Positions 55,274-63,957 of a stretch of DNA of 64,000 bases are shown one piece after another. The notes beneath the pieces were generated by a model. The model was not told the DNA's origin. It worked only from the letters and a program-made list of their open reading frames with translations, and made no database searches. The number at the start of each line of letters is the position of its first letter. Positions within the stretch are counted from its first letter, which is position 1. Position numbers and translations under genes: made by a program. Source of the DNA: a bacterium 210917-DFI.7.65 (GTDB lineage Bacteria; Bacillota; Clostridia; Oscillospirales; Oscillospiraceae); the NCBI GenBank assembly GCA_020555865.1, contig JAJCJJ010000004.1, forward strand, positions 124,001-188,000, written 5' to 3'.

Positions 55274-57125
55274 GCCCCAAGGCCTCCTCTACAGCAGCGG
55301 CAACGCTTGCGCCATCCAGCGCCTTGGCTTTACGCAGCAGCGAAACGCTGCCCTGCGCCGTATAGGCATTGCCGAGATTTTTCAAAAGAATGGTACGCGG
55401 CAAAGCGTTTTTCTTCGCCAGTTCCGCCGTCAGGCGCTGCCCTACGCTGCCGTTTTCCACGCAGTCTTCCAAAACCAGGAATCCCCCGGTTTTTTCCACC
55501 GAAGCCGCAACGGCATCCACATCCAGCGGAACAATGGTGTTGAGCTTTATGATTTCTGCCGAAATTCCTTTTTCCTCCAGCAGATCCGCCGCCGTGAGCA
55601 GTTCATTGAACAGCACACCGTAGGATACCAGTGTAAAATCCTTTCCTTCCCGGCAGCATTCGGAAGCACCGCAGGAAAGGCCTTTGTATGCGCCCTCTCC
55701 GCCGCGCGCATACCGCACAGCCACAGGCCCGGAATCTTCCAGCACGGCGCGCTCCAACATGGCGCGCATCTCCGCAAAACTGGCTGGGCAATAAATCCGG
55801 ATCCCTGGGAGCTGGCTGAGATATCCTACATCAAAAACGCCATGATGCGTTTCACCGTCTTCGCCCACCAGTCCGGCGCGGTCTACTGCAAACACCACAT
55901 GGAGCTGCATCAACCCCACATCGTGAAGCAACATATCGAATCCGCGCTGCAGAAAACTGGAATAAACGGCAAACACCGGCACCATGCCCTGGGCCGCCAT
56001 ACCGGCCGCCATAGCCACCGCATGCCCCTCGGCGATGCCTACATCAAAAAAGCGCTCCGGGTAATCTTTTGCAAAAAGATCCAGCCCCGTACCAGATTCC
56101 ATGGCCGCCGTGATGGTGCAGATGCGCGCGTCCTGCCGTGCCAAATCGCACAGCGTTTTTCCGGCAACCTTACTGAAATTTTCCCCGGAAAGCTTTAAAA
56201 CCATCCCGGTCTGCGGATTAAAGGGCGCGACCCCATGAAAACGATCGGGGTTTTCCTCTGCAAAAGAATACCCTTTCCCTTTCACCGTATTCACATGCAC
56301 CACCACCGGCGCGCGAAGTTCCTTGGCCCAATTGAGCACATGGCACAACTGATCCAGATCATGCCCATCTACAGGCCCCAGGTACTGAAATCCCATGTCC
56401 TCAAAAAAGCTGCAGGGCCACAGCGCTTTTTTGACACTGGTCTTTACCCTGTGGACGCCGTGATACACGGCCCTGCCACCGGGAAGATGGTGCATCATGT
56501 TGTGATAACATTTTTTGAACTGATAATATCCGGGCCGTGTGCGTATGCGCGCCAAATGCGAAGCCACGCCGCCCACGTTCTGCCCGATGGACATGCCATT
56601 GTCGTTCAGCAAGATAATCAGCGGTTCCTGCGAGGCGCCGGCATTGTTCAGCCCTTCGTAGGCCAGACCGCCTGTCAGGGCACCGTCCCCAATCAGCGCA
56701 AGCACACGGTAATCGGCGCCCTGCAAGGTTCTGGCCCGCGCCATCCCCAGCGCCACCGACACTGAGTTGGACGCATGCCCTGCAACAAAAGCATCATGGA
56801 CACTTTCATGGGGCTTGGGGAACCCAGACATTCCTCCAAAACTGCGCAGCATGGAAAACAGCGCTTGCCGCCCCGTCAGGGCCTTATGCACATAGCACTG
56901 ATGGCCCACATCAAAAACAAGGCGATCCTTCGCCGTATCAAACACGCGATGGATCGCCACGGTCAGTTCCACCGCGCCAAGATTCGACGCCAGATGTCCT
57001 CCGGTTTCAGATACCGAATCCAGCAAAAAAGCGCGCAGTTCTTCACATAGCTGTTTGCATTCCTCCGATGAAAGTTTCTTCACATCATCCGGAGAAGCAA
57101 TCATTTTCAAAATAGTATGTTTCAT
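55254..57125 (-). CDS. dxs: 1-deoxy-D-xylulose-5-phosphate synthase
   Basis: 623 residues, full length. The first enzyme of the non-mevalonate isoprenoid pathway joins pyruvate and glyceraldehyde 3-phosphate using thiamine diphosphate. GHQCYVHKALTGR, the ThDP motif GDGALTGGLAYEGLNNAG...NDNGMSIG, and DRAGLVGEDGETHHG are intact. It lies 42 bases after the OapA-like gene, the same neighbour order as in Bacillus halodurans OLE loci. Confidence 0.97.
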   Translation of the reverse strand: MKHTILKMIASPDDVKKLSSEECKQLCEELRAFLLDSVSETGGHLASNLGAVELTVAIHRVFDTAKDRLVFDVGHQCYVHKALTGRQALFSMLRSFGGMSGFPKPHESVHDAFVAGHASNSVSVALGMARARTLQGADYRVLALIGDGALTGGLAYEGLNNAGASQEPLIILLNDNGMSIGQNVGGVASHLARIRTRPGYYQFKKCYHNMMHHLPGGRAVYHGVHRVKTSVKKALWPCSFFEDMGFQYLGPVDGHDLDQLCHVLNWAKELRAPVVVHVNTVKGKGYSFAEENPDRFHGVAPFNPQTGMVLKLSGENFSKVAGKTLCDLARQDARICTITAAMESGTGLDLFAKDYPERFFDVGIAEGHAVAMAAGMAAQGMVPVFAVYSSFLQRGFDMLLHDVGLMQLHVVFAVDRAGLVGEDGETHHGVFDVGYLSQLPGIRIYCPASFAEMRAMLERAVLEDSGPVAVRYARGGEGAYKGLSCGASECCREGKDFTLVSYGVLFNELLTAADLLEEKGISAEIIKLNTIVPLDVDAVAASVEKTGGFLVLEDCVENGSVGQRLTAELAKKNALPRTILLKNLGNAYTAQGSVSLLRKAKALDGASVAAAVEEALGHGEKAT

Positions 57126-57167
57126 ATTAGAACCCTTCTGCGTTTCACAAAAGAGAATCGCCTGCTT

Positions 57168-57743
57168 TTATTTTCTTTTGACCATATGGATCACGCGGGA
57201 TACTGAATGTACTACCTGCGTACTGTTGTTAATAGCAATTTTTTTGCCGATCGCTTTACCGCCAATGGTCAATCCGGAAACCAGCGCCGAAATCACAAGA
57301 GACATCACCATAGAATCCAAGTCAAAAGAGGTGCAGAGCTTCGTTACAATCACCGCCGCGGTGGAACCGCTGACAATACCGGAAATATCGCCCACCACAT
57401 CGTTACACACACTGCTGACTTTTTCGGCGTTGCGGATTAGCTGCATCGCGCAGGAGGCGCTCTTTTCGCCGTGAGCCGCCATGGAATGGAACGGGCGCTC
57501 TTCCGCCACTGTGACCGAAACGCCAATGATATCAAACACAATGCCGATCAGGATAAATGCCGCCAGCAGCAAAAAGGCGATAATATATCCCGCCCCGTTG
57601 AGCACATTGGATGACACCAAGCTGAACACAGCCGAAATGATGATGGACATCAAAAAAATTTTTGGTATCCAGTAATCCCGCTTCTTCTTCCCCTTTTCAC
57701 CAATCTGCTTCTTTCCTCTGCCCGCTTTTTGGCTGTCCAACAA
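57168..57743 (-). CDS. oapA: OLE-associated membrane protein OapA
   Basis: 191 residues. A basic N-terminus (GRGKKQIGEKGKKKR, residues 8-22) is followed by about four hydrophobic helices (roughly 29-45, 51-77, 116-136, 145-167). A DVVGD (DxxxD) motif sits at residues 115-119. OapA is the membrane protein that binds OLE RNA in Bacillus halodurans; it is about this size, has four helices and lies between OLE and dxs. All three traits are seen here. The identification rests mainly on context and topology. The basic N-terminus suits RNA contact. Confidence 0.85.
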   Translation of the reverse strand: MLDSQKAGRGKKQIGEKGKKKRDYWIPKIFLMSIIISAVFSLVSSNVLNGAGYIIAFLLLAAFILIGIVFDIIGVSVTVAEERPFHSMAAHGEKSASCAMQLIRNAEKVSSVCNDVVGDISGIVSGSTAAVIVTKLCTSFDLDSMVMSLVISALVSGLTIGGKAIGKKIAINNSTQVVHSVSRVIHMVKRK

Positions 57744-57788
57744 AGAAACCTCCCATATCCGTCAAAACAATACAAACAAAAATAAAAC

Positions 57789-58426
57789 GCTAAACAGGAC
57801 GGCAGCATCAGAAGTAAATCTTACGGCTTAGGTACGGGTAGGCTTTCCCCATGGAGCGCCGCGCGTTTCCGCTTGGCGGTTTCCCTTTCAGCTCCATGTC
57901 AGCGCGTTGCCAACGCTGCGACCCGACTGCCACTTAGTCCGCACTGCAATCCTTCTGATACCCGGGAATCGACAGCCTAGGTGTTTTCCACAGCAGTCAA
58001 CCCATTTCTTAGCCTCTTTTGCAGCCGTGGTTTCAGCGGGCGATCGCAGCACTTCCCTGGCCGGGGAAGGCCTGCGTAGTTCCCGCATTCACCACGCCCA
58101 CTCAAGGCAGGCTACTCTGCACATAGCGACTTTGGAGCGAAGCCGCCCCAGCTGCACCACATTGCAGGTTTAACCCTGCTTCGTAACAAGTCACAAGCCT
58201 GCAGGCAGGTTTTACCTTGGCTCATCACAAGAGCAGGTCTCCACGGTAAGAGGGTCGAACTTGCATGCCGTTGCAAGCCGCCCCCAAACCTTAACCCCCA
58301 GCATCCACCCCAAACTGGGCGTAAGAAGCAAACACCAGGGACTTCATCGATATGCCCTTCAAAGGATTTTTAGGCCCTTCCTGGTAAACGGTTGAAACTG
58401 ACTAGGATACTGCGCCGCTGTTTAGC
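57789..58426 (-). ncRNA. ole: OLE (ornate large extremophilic) RNA
   Basis: A 638-base non-coding stretch lies between ispA and the OapA-like gene. Its ends are complementary (GCTAAACAG at 58418-58426 pairs with CTGTTTAGC at 57789-57797, minus strand), which would close the whole RNA. Internal helices include ATGGAGC/GCTCCAT (57851-57857 with 57891-57897, enclosing CCGC/GCGG), ACCAGG/CCTGGT (58334-58339 with 58380-58385) and CTTGCA/TGCAAG near 58260-58277. It has no credible ORF. OLE RNAs are about 600 bases and are found in exactly this operon (xseA-xseB-ispA-OLE-oapA-dxs-tlyA). A dedicated promoter lies just upstream. Confidence 0.87.
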
Positions 58427-58434
58427 AATTTTTA

Positions 58435-58462
58435 ATTATATCAAATTCCTGAAAATATGCAA
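58435..58462 (-). promoter_or_regulatory. Promoter of the OLE RNA
   Basis: On the minus strand TTGCAT (58457-58462) is followed after 16 bases by a perfect TATAAT (58435-58440). The expected start of transcription is near 58427, exactly where the 5' arm of the terminal helix begins. OLE, oapA and possibly dxs can thus be made independently of the xse-ispA transcript. Confidence 0.8.
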
Positions 58463-58509
58463 GTTTTATTCATTGCAAAACCGGTCATTTTTCGTATTTT
58501 TCACACTGT

Positions 58510-59412
58510 TTAGCGCCGTCTCAAGGCCAATTTATCCGCTATTGTGCATAAAAACTCTGTTTTTTGTTTCCATTCTCCCGTATTCAGAGCCTCTTTTGCC
58601 CGCTCGGTATAATCCAGCACACGGCGCTCGCACTCATCGCGGCCCAACAGCGCCACATAAGTGGATTTCTTATTCGCCGCATCCGAACCGATAGGTTTAC
58701 CAAGCTCTTCTGCCGTGGCAGTCACATCCAGGATGTCGTCACGGATCTGAAACGCGAGCCCCAGATATGTGGCATAGTCCCGGGCAGCGGTCATGCAGCT
58801 GTCGTCCACCGCCCGACGCCCCATGGCCGCTGCCACGCCCATCATGCAGGCAGCACGCAGCAACGCCCCGGTTTTGTGATCGTTGATCTCCGTCAGTTCT
58901 TCCGCCGTGCGGCTTTTTCCATCTCCAATGGTATCCAAATACTGACCGAGACACATGCCGCGCTCCCCGGCCGCTTCCGCCAGGATCTGCGTGGCGTACG
59001 CACGCGCGGCTCCCTCCCCGGCGCTCCAGTTTCCCTTCGCAGAAAGCACCGCAGAAAAAGCCGCTGCCTGCAGCGCGTCGCCCGCCAAGGTCGCAATGCA
59101 CTCGCCGTAAACTTTGTGGCAAGTAGGACGGCCCCGGCGCAGATCGTCGTTATCCATGCAGGGCAGATCATCGTGAATCAAAGAGTAAGTGTGCAGCATT
59201 TCCACACCACATCCAAAGTCCAGCGCCTCTTCCATGGTTCCGCCCGCCGCTTCGCAGAATTTCATGGTCAGAATCGGCCGGATGCGCTTTCCGCCCGCCA
59301 TCAAACTGTACCGCATGGCCTCTTCCAGTCCGCTGTCCGTAAAATATTCTGCCAAGCGCGCTTCCACCATGGCTCGCGCCATTTCCATTTCCTGAGCAAA
59401 CATATCCGCCAT
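58510..59412 (-). CDS. ispA: Polyprenyl (geranyl/farnesyl) diphosphate synthase IspA
   Basis: 300 residues. The two aspartate-rich motifs are IHDDLPCMDNDDLRRGRPT and QIRDDILDV. The GGKRIRP motif lies near residue 38. It condenses IPP with DMAPP to make farnesyl diphosphate, the primer for UppS. It abuts xseB directly and precedes the OLE RNA by 84 bases. Confidence 0.95.
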   Translation of the reverse strand: MADMFAQEMEMARAMVEARLAEYFTDSGLEEAMRYSLMAGGKRIRPILTMKFCEAAGGTMEEALDFGCGVEMLHTYSLIHDDLPCMDNDDLRRGRPTCHKVYGECIATLAGDALQAAAFSAVLSAKGNWSAGEGAARAYATQILAEAAGERGMCLGQYLDTIGDGKSRTAEELTEINDHKTGALLRAACMMGVAAAMGRRAVDDSCMTAARDYATYLGLAFQIRDDILDVTATAEELGKPIGSDAANKKSTYVALLGRDECERRVLDYTERAKEALNTGEWKQKTEFLCTIADKLALRRR

Positions 59413-59652
59413 TTATGCTTCCTCCCCGCTGTCAAACGGCTCTTCCCGCGGCGTTCCGTCGGCGCTTTTGACCAGCCGGACCACTTTCTGCTCCGCTTTA
59501 CCCAGCAGATCTGTACAGGAAGATACCAGCCTGGTTCCCTCTTCAAACAGTTTCAAAGAATCCGCCAGGGGCGCGTCGCCTTTTTCCAAAACGGCCACAA
59601 TCTCCTGCAAACGCTCAATGGATTGCTCAAAACTCAGTTTTTTTTCTGCCAT
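59413..59652 (-). CDS. xseB: Exodeoxyribonuclease VII small subunit
   Basis: 79 residues, the family size. SFEQSIERLQEIVAVLEKGDAPLADSLKLFEEG (all within residues 5-40) is diagnostic. It forms exonuclease VII with XseA, encoded 2 bases upstream, and degrades single-stranded DNA. The stop abuts the ispA start. Confidence 0.96.
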   Translation of the reverse strand: MAEKKLSFEQSIERLQEIVAVLEKGDAPLADSLKLFEEGTRLVSSCTDLLGKAEQKVVRLVKSADGTPREEPFDSGEEA

Positions 59653-59654
59653 TT

Positions 59655-60878
59655 TTATGCCTTCTCTCCCTTCCGGATGCCATCGACGGTGCAGTCCAGG
59701 CTGCCGTCGCCCAAAGTGACGGTGATTGCCTGTCCCACCTCTGTCTGTTCTATACTTCTCAAAAGCTGTCCCGTTGTGTCCTTTGCCACAGAGTAGCCCC
59801 TTCCCAAAACTTTCAATGGGCTGAGTGCATCCAACGATGCTGCCAGCGCAGCAAACTGCTGACGCCGGCGGGCCAGGTCAGCCTGCGCCAGGCCCGTAAG
59901 CTTCCGGTGGAGCAGGTCCAGTTCCATGCGTTTATCCTGCACCGCAGCAGCAGGATTCCGCAGAATACGGCTTTCGGAAAACGTTTGCAAGGTCTGCCGC
60001 CGCAGCTGCAGGCTCTGCCGGAGCACTTGGAGCATGTGGGCACGGGCACCGGACAGCTGCGCCGCCAGCTCCACAGCATCCGGCACAGCGATCTCCGCCG
60101 CATTGGACGGCGTGGACGCCCGCACATCCGCTACAAAATCGGAAATGGTCACATCCGGTTCATGTCCCACAGCGGAAATCACCGGAAGCTCCGATTCATA
60201 AATGGCGCGGGCCACCCGCTCGTCATTAAAGGCCCACAAGTCTTCCATGGAACCGCCGCCCCGGCCTGTGATAATCAGGTCCGCCACCCTCCAGCGGTTG
60301 GCATAGCGAATCGCGCCTACAATCTCCGGAGCCGCTTCAACGCCCTGCACGCGCACCGGCAAAACAATCACTTTGCAAATTGGATAACGCCGGCGAAGAA
60401 TCCGGAGCATATCGTGTACCGCAGCTCCGGACCCAGAGGTAATGATGGCGATACGCTGCGGAAACGGGGGCAGCGGTTTTTTATGGGACGCATCAAACAG
60501 GCCTTCCTGATACAGCCGCGCCTTGAGCTGTTCGAAAGCCACGGCCAAGTCGCCTGCGCCTTCCGGTGTAACGGCATCGCAGTAGAGCTGATACTGTCCG
60601 TCCCGCACAAATGCCGTAATCCGTCCCCGCACGATCACCTTCATACCGTTTTCCAGCCGAAAGCGAAGATGCGCGGCACTGGAACGGAACATGACGCAGC
60701 GCAGTACTCCCTCCGGATCTTTCAATGTAAAATAGTGATGCCCGGAAGGGTAAATTTTATAATTGGACAACTCGCCGCGCACATAAAGGTCCTGCAGAGC
60801 CGGCACGCCGTCCAGCATGGTTTTGATGAACTGATTGACCTCAGCCACCCCAAAAATGTGTTTTTCACTTCCGCTCAT
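59655..60878 (-). CDS. xseA: Exodeoxyribonuclease VII large subunit
   Basis: 407 residues from the ATG at 60878, which overlaps the TsaD-like stop (ATGA) and has GGGAGG upstream. The N-terminal OB domain has VRGELSNYKIYPSGHHYFTLKD. The catalytic part has GSGAAVHDML and RGGGSMEDLWAFND. The long helical tail binds XseB. It carries out exonuclease VII hydrolysis in both directions. Confidence 0.96.
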   Translation of the reverse strand: MSGSEKHIFGVAEVNQFIKTMLDGVPALQDLYVRGELSNYKIYPSGHHYFTLKDPEGVLRCVMFRSSAAHLRFRLENGMKVIVRGRITAFVRDGQYQLYCDAVTPEGAGDLAVAFEQLKARLYQEGLFDASHKKPLPPFPQRIAIITSGSGAAVHDMLRILRRRYPICKVIVLPVRVQGVEAAPEIVGAIRYANRWRVADLIITGRGGGSMEDLWAFNDERVARAIYESELPVISAVGHEPDVTISDFVADVRASTPSNAAEIAVPDAVELAAQLSGARAHMLQVLRQSLQLRRQTLQTFSESRILRNPAAAVQDKRMELDLLHRKLTGLAQADLARRRQQFAALAASLDALSPLKVLGRGYSVAKDTTGQLLRSIEQTEVGQAITVTLGDGSLDCTVDGIRKGEKA

Positions 60879-61813
60879 CGCTGCGCCTCCCGGCTTTCCC
60901 AAACGCGGCGCGCCAAAACGGCAATGCCCATCGCATTGTCCCGCGAATACTCCGGCAATGCAAACACCGTATCCTGCAATACAGAGCGGAGCACAGAATT
61001 CGACGCCACACCACCGGAACAGAGCACCGGCAATCCAGGATACATTTTTTTAGCAGCATTCGTGACCCGATAGACTGCCCCAACCACAGTATCCACCGCA
61101 AAGCGGGCAATGTTCGCTTCTGTTTCTCCCATTTCCCGCAGTGATTTCACTTTGTTTTCCACTCCGGAAAGCGAAAAGTACAATTCATTCACTTTCACAC
61201 GAAAAGACGACGTACTATCTGCCCGATAATAAAGCTCGTCCACATATTTTCCCGCAGGAAACGGCAGGCCCAGCAAAACGCCAGTACGATCCAGCAGCTG
61301 CCCGGCAGAAATATCCGTGGTGCCGCCGATTTTTTCCGCATAAGGCACCCCGTTTTTGGGCTGCACCAGTAAAAGTTCTGTAGTGCCGCCGGAAAGATGC
61401 CAGGCAAGAAACGGCTGATCCAGCAAATCTTCCCGCCCGGCAGACCAAGCCGCTGCCGCCAGATGGCCCTGTTGATGCGAAAACTCCATATACTCTGCGC
61501 CCAAAACACTGGCAAGGGTTTTCGCTTCACAGACGCCAGCAAGAAAACAGGGCATATAAGAGTCCTCCGCTGCGCGCGGACGGCTGCTGGCTGCCACCAC
61601 TTTTGCCTGATGCAGATCGTCCCGATCCGTTAAAAGCCGCGCCACAACTTCAGGAAGGCGTCGGACGTGCAAAAAAAGGGCGTCGCTCTGCCGCAGCCCC
61701 AACGCGCCCTGCGGCACATCCAGGATACGGCTTTCGTTCCGCCCTTCGCGGCCGTCCCACCAGGCGGCCGAGGTTGTATAGTTACTGGTATCAAATCCCA
61801 CACACAATGCCAT
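60875..61813 (-). CDS. TsaD-like (Kae1/M22 family) paralogue
   Basis: 312 residues, shorter than standard TsaD. The fold motifs GFDTSNYTTS near the start and HQQGH at residues 113-117 (the metal-binding HxxxH) are present, as are LSGGTTELL and SGGVASNS. True TsaD makes the t6A tRNA modification. This clostridial paralogue lies between nusB and xseA in many Firmicutes, and its role is not established. No tsaB or tsaE is nearby. Confidence 0.85.
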   Translation of the reverse strand: MALCVGFDTSNYTTSAAWWDGREGRNESRILDVPQGALGLRQSDALFLHVRRLPEVVARLLTDRDDLHQAKVVAASSRPRAAEDSYMPCFLAGVCEAKTLASVLGAEYMEFSHQQGHLAAAAWSAGREDLLDQPFLAWHLSGGTTELLLVQPKNGVPYAEKIGGTTDISAGQLLDRTGVLLGLPFPAGKYVDELYYRADSTSSFRVKVNELYFSLSGVENKVKSLREMGETEANIARFAVDTVVGAVYRVTNAAKKMYPGLPVLCSGGVASNSVLRSVLQDTVFALPEYSRDNAMGIAVLARRVWESREAQR

Positions 61814-61819
61814 TCCGGC

Positions 61820-62269
61820 TCACTCCCCGCACTCCTGCCGTACAAAACTGCCGAGAATCCCATTCAGAAAGGCAACAACCTTTTCATCCTCATATTTCTT
61901 GGCAATTTCCACCGCTTCGTTAATCGCCGCAGCATTGGGTATTTCCGGCATATAGAGAATCTCATACATAGCCACGCGCATGATTGCAGACGCTACCAGA
62001 GGAATGCGCTCAAACTTCCAGCCCACTGCATACTTTTCAATATAGGAATCCAGCTCCGCACCGTGCTCCGCCACGCCGCAGACCAATTTACGAATATAAG
62101 CAGACTGCTTTTCGCCGGGAAGTTCGGCATACAACGCATCTTCCTGGACCAGATTTCTAAAATAATCGGGGGTCAGCGTTTGATCCAGCAGTGCTTCGGC
62201 CCTGAGGTCGGTGAAGCTGAGTTCATAAGACAAACGAACCGCGATTTCCCGTGCAGTTGAACGAACCAT
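61820..62269 (-). CDS. nusB: Transcription antitermination factor NusB
   Basis: 149 residues from the ATG at 62269 (MVRSTAREIAVRLSYEL), preceded by AAGGA. The longer reading frame to 62359 passes through a hairpin and adds no family sequence. The helical core and the C-terminal INEAVEIAKKYEDEKVVAFLNGIL are typical. NusB with NusE and BoxA prevents premature termination in rRNA operons. It sits 6 bases upstream of the TsaD-like gene. Confidence 0.9.
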   Translation of the reverse strand: MVRSTAREIAVRLSYELSFTDLRAEALLDQTLTPDYFRNLVQEDALYAELPGEKQSAYIRKLVCGVAEHGAELDSYIEKYAVGWKFERIPLVASAIMRVAMYEILYMPEIPNAAAINEAVEIAKKYEDEKVVAFLNGILGSFVRQECGE

Positions 62270-62322
62270 ACTTAAAACATCCTTATCTATTTCGATCTTT
62301 TTCTCGTATCTTTGGAGCACAA

Positions 62323-62356
62323 ACGAGGCGGAGGAGTTTCTCCGCCTCGTTTGCAG
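62323..62356. repeat. Perfect 14-bp inverted repeat between asp23 and nusB
   Basis: CAAACGAGGCGGAG and its complement CTCCGCCTCGTTTG enclose a 6-base loop. No U run follows on either strand, so it does not look like an intrinsic terminator. It begins 10 bases after the asp23 stop and could stabilise or process the transcript. Confidence 0.8.
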
Positions 62357-62365
62357 CACTTCTTC

Positions 62366-62794
62366 TTACTGGGCGGAAGCTGCGTTTTCGCCGAATGTAA
62401 CGCCGCTGATGCGCACATTCACCTGGCACACCTTAAGCTCTGTCATGGATTCCACCGCATTCGTGACCGCTTCCTGCACATTCTGCGCCACCTGTGGAAT
62501 CGGCACGCCGTATTTCACAGTGATCTGCAGATCCACAATCACACTGCCATCGCCGATGGTCAGTTTGACGCCTTTGACAGCACTGCTCTTCTTGCCGCGG
62601 CGGCCGGCGCTTCCGGCATCCAGCTCACCCACACCGTCCACTTCCAGCGCAGCAGACACTGCAATAGCTGCCACAACGTCTTCCGATATATTGATGCTGC
62701 CCATCTCATCCGGACAGACCACATATTCCTTCTTGGTATCGCCCACAGTCGTGCACGCCCCTTCAAACAGTATTTGTATGTATTGTACCATCAT
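62366..62794 (-). CDS. Asp23/Gls24 family envelope stress protein
   Basis: 142 residues if the ATG at 62794 is used. A GTG at 62746 preceded by AAGGGG is an alternative start and would give a more typical N-terminus (GDTKKEYVV). GSINISEDVVAAIAVSAALEVDGV and VDLQITVKYGVPIPQVAQNVQ identify the family. Such proteins assemble at the membrane and respond to alkaline or envelope stress. The position before nusB and behind the spoIIIA operon is standard in Clostridia. Confidence 0.92.
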   Translation of the reverse strand: MMVQYIQILFEGACTTVGDTKKEYVVCPDEMGSINISEDVVAAIAVSAALEVDGVGELDAGSAGRRGKKSSAVKGVKLTIGDGSVIVDLQITVKYGVPIPQVAQNVQEAVTNAVESMTELKVCQVNVRISGVTFGENAASAQ

Positions 62795-62813
62795 CGGGCG
62801 TAAAAAACAATCC

Positions 62814-63374
62814 TTAATTTGCCTCCATGATCTTGATTTTATCAGCCGTCAGCCCGGTTTCTTCCATGACAATGTCCGTAACCTTGGCGATATCAGAATT
62901 CTGCAGCCCCTCTCCTGTGCCGGCAATCACCACGCTGACACTTTCCTTATTGACAAACGCCACACAGTCGCTGTAACCTTTGGCCATCACCAGATTTTCA
63001 ATGGTGGCCTCCGTCGTGGTGTTCTGGGCAATCTGCTGAATCTCCCGGTTGGCTTCATCGATTGCCGCTTGATCTGCCTTTTCATCCGCCGCAGCCTCCT
63101 TGAGCAGGCTGAGCGCGCTGTCTCTGGATTCCTGGCGGTTGAGACGCGCTGTGTCAAAATAATTCTTTTTTGCCCCAAAGGCTTCCTGATCCTCTCCGGA
63201 AGCGTCTTCCTCCAGGGATGATCCATCCGCTGTGCCGCTCACCAGTGCGGACTCTCCAAGAATTTTGCCTACATTCGCCGCGCTTTGTGAATAATTCCAG
63301 TTCAGGTATGCCGCCGCGCTGACAAACAGCACCACCGTCAAGATCATCAGATTGCGTTTCATTTTTTTATTCAT
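62814..63374 (-). CDS. spoIIIAH: Stage III sporulation protein AH
   Basis: 186 residues from the ATG at 63374 (MNKKMKRNLMILTVVLF), which has GAGGTG upstream. One N-terminal membrane helix (residues 9-24) precedes a variable Asp/Glu-rich linker. The C-terminal ring-building domain includes GKILGESALVSG and the DSALSLLKEAAADEKA stretch. SpoIIIAH forms a channel with SpoIIQ across the double membrane around the forespore. It lies at the end of the spoIIIA operon. Confidence 0.93.
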   Translation of the reverse strand: MNKKMKRNLMILTVVLFVSAAAYLNWNYSQSAANVGKILGESALVSGTADGSSLEEDASGEDQEAFGAKKNYFDTARLNRQESRDSALSLLKEAAADEKADQAAIDEANREIQQIAQNTTTEATIENLVMAKGYSDCVAFVNKESVSVVIAGTGEGLQNSDIAKVTDIVMEETGLTADKIKIMEAN

Positions 63375-63402
63375 GGTCCTTTTCACCTCATATAAGAATT
63401 TT

Positions 63403-63957
63403 TTAAGATTCCGTCCGCCTGGCAACGGAAATACAATCGCTTCCAAGCCCTGTCAGCACAGACACAGCCTCTTTTACTTTCAGCACTGTACCTGAATTGC
63501 CAGCGCCGTCGCATACCACCAGCGCCCCCACATAAGGCGGGTAGAGCTCCTGCGTCTGCAGCGCTTCGTCTCCGCTGCCGCTGCGGTCCAGCAGTACAGT
63601 CTGCGTAGTGCTGGTATAGTCCTCCGGCGTACTGGCCGGACCGCTGTAGGAGATCTCCCGGTCGCTTTGATACACGCGCTGTATGCCGGAGGCTACTGTC
63701 AGCATAACGCGCACACGCCCCACACCATCGATATCGGATAAGATTTCCTCAAGCTCTTTCTGTGTCTGTTCCACTGAAAAGTCCGCAGCATTTTGCAGCT
63801 GCGCAGTGCGGGCATCTTGTCCTTTTTCACCGCCGAATGAGGGCATCAGCATCAGTAAGATCCCCACTGCCGCTATCAGCAGCACGAAGCGGTATTTTGA
63901 GATCAACTCCATCGGTTTTGCCAGCGGCAGTATCTTTTTGTCCAAAATGGTTCTCAC
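63403..63957 (-). CDS. spoIIIAG: Stage III sporulation protein AG
   Basis: 184 residues from a GTG at 63957 with the start inside the spoIIIAF stop (GTGA). One membrane helix (about residues 24-40) is followed by the ring-building motif (LEEILSDIDGVGRVRVMLT) and a later second conserved block (PPYVGALVVCDGAGN). It forms the large ring of the SpoIIIA-SpoIIQ channel. It ends 28 bases before spoIIIAH. Confidence 0.92.
   Translation of the reverse strand: MRTILDKKILPLAKPMELISKYRFVLLIAAVGILLMLMPSFGGEKGQDARTAQLQNAADFSVEQTQKELEEILSDIDGVGRVRVMLTVASGIQRVYQSDREISYSGPASTPEDYTSTTQTVLLDRSGSGDEALQTQELYPPYVGALVVCDGAGNSGTVLKVKEAVSVLTGLGSDCISVARRTES

Noticed and set aside
57888..58173. Short ORFs on both strands within the ispA-oapA gap
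   Set aside because: No ribosome site or family pattern, and they cut across paired helices of the structured RNA.
57789..58426. Group I/II intron or insertion element in the same gap
   Set aside because: No intron-encoded protein, no intron domain V motif, no terminal inverted repeats with target duplication; the gene context fits OLE.
62270..62359. N-terminal extension of nusB
   Set aside because: The added residues come from the inverted repeat and do not resemble NusB.
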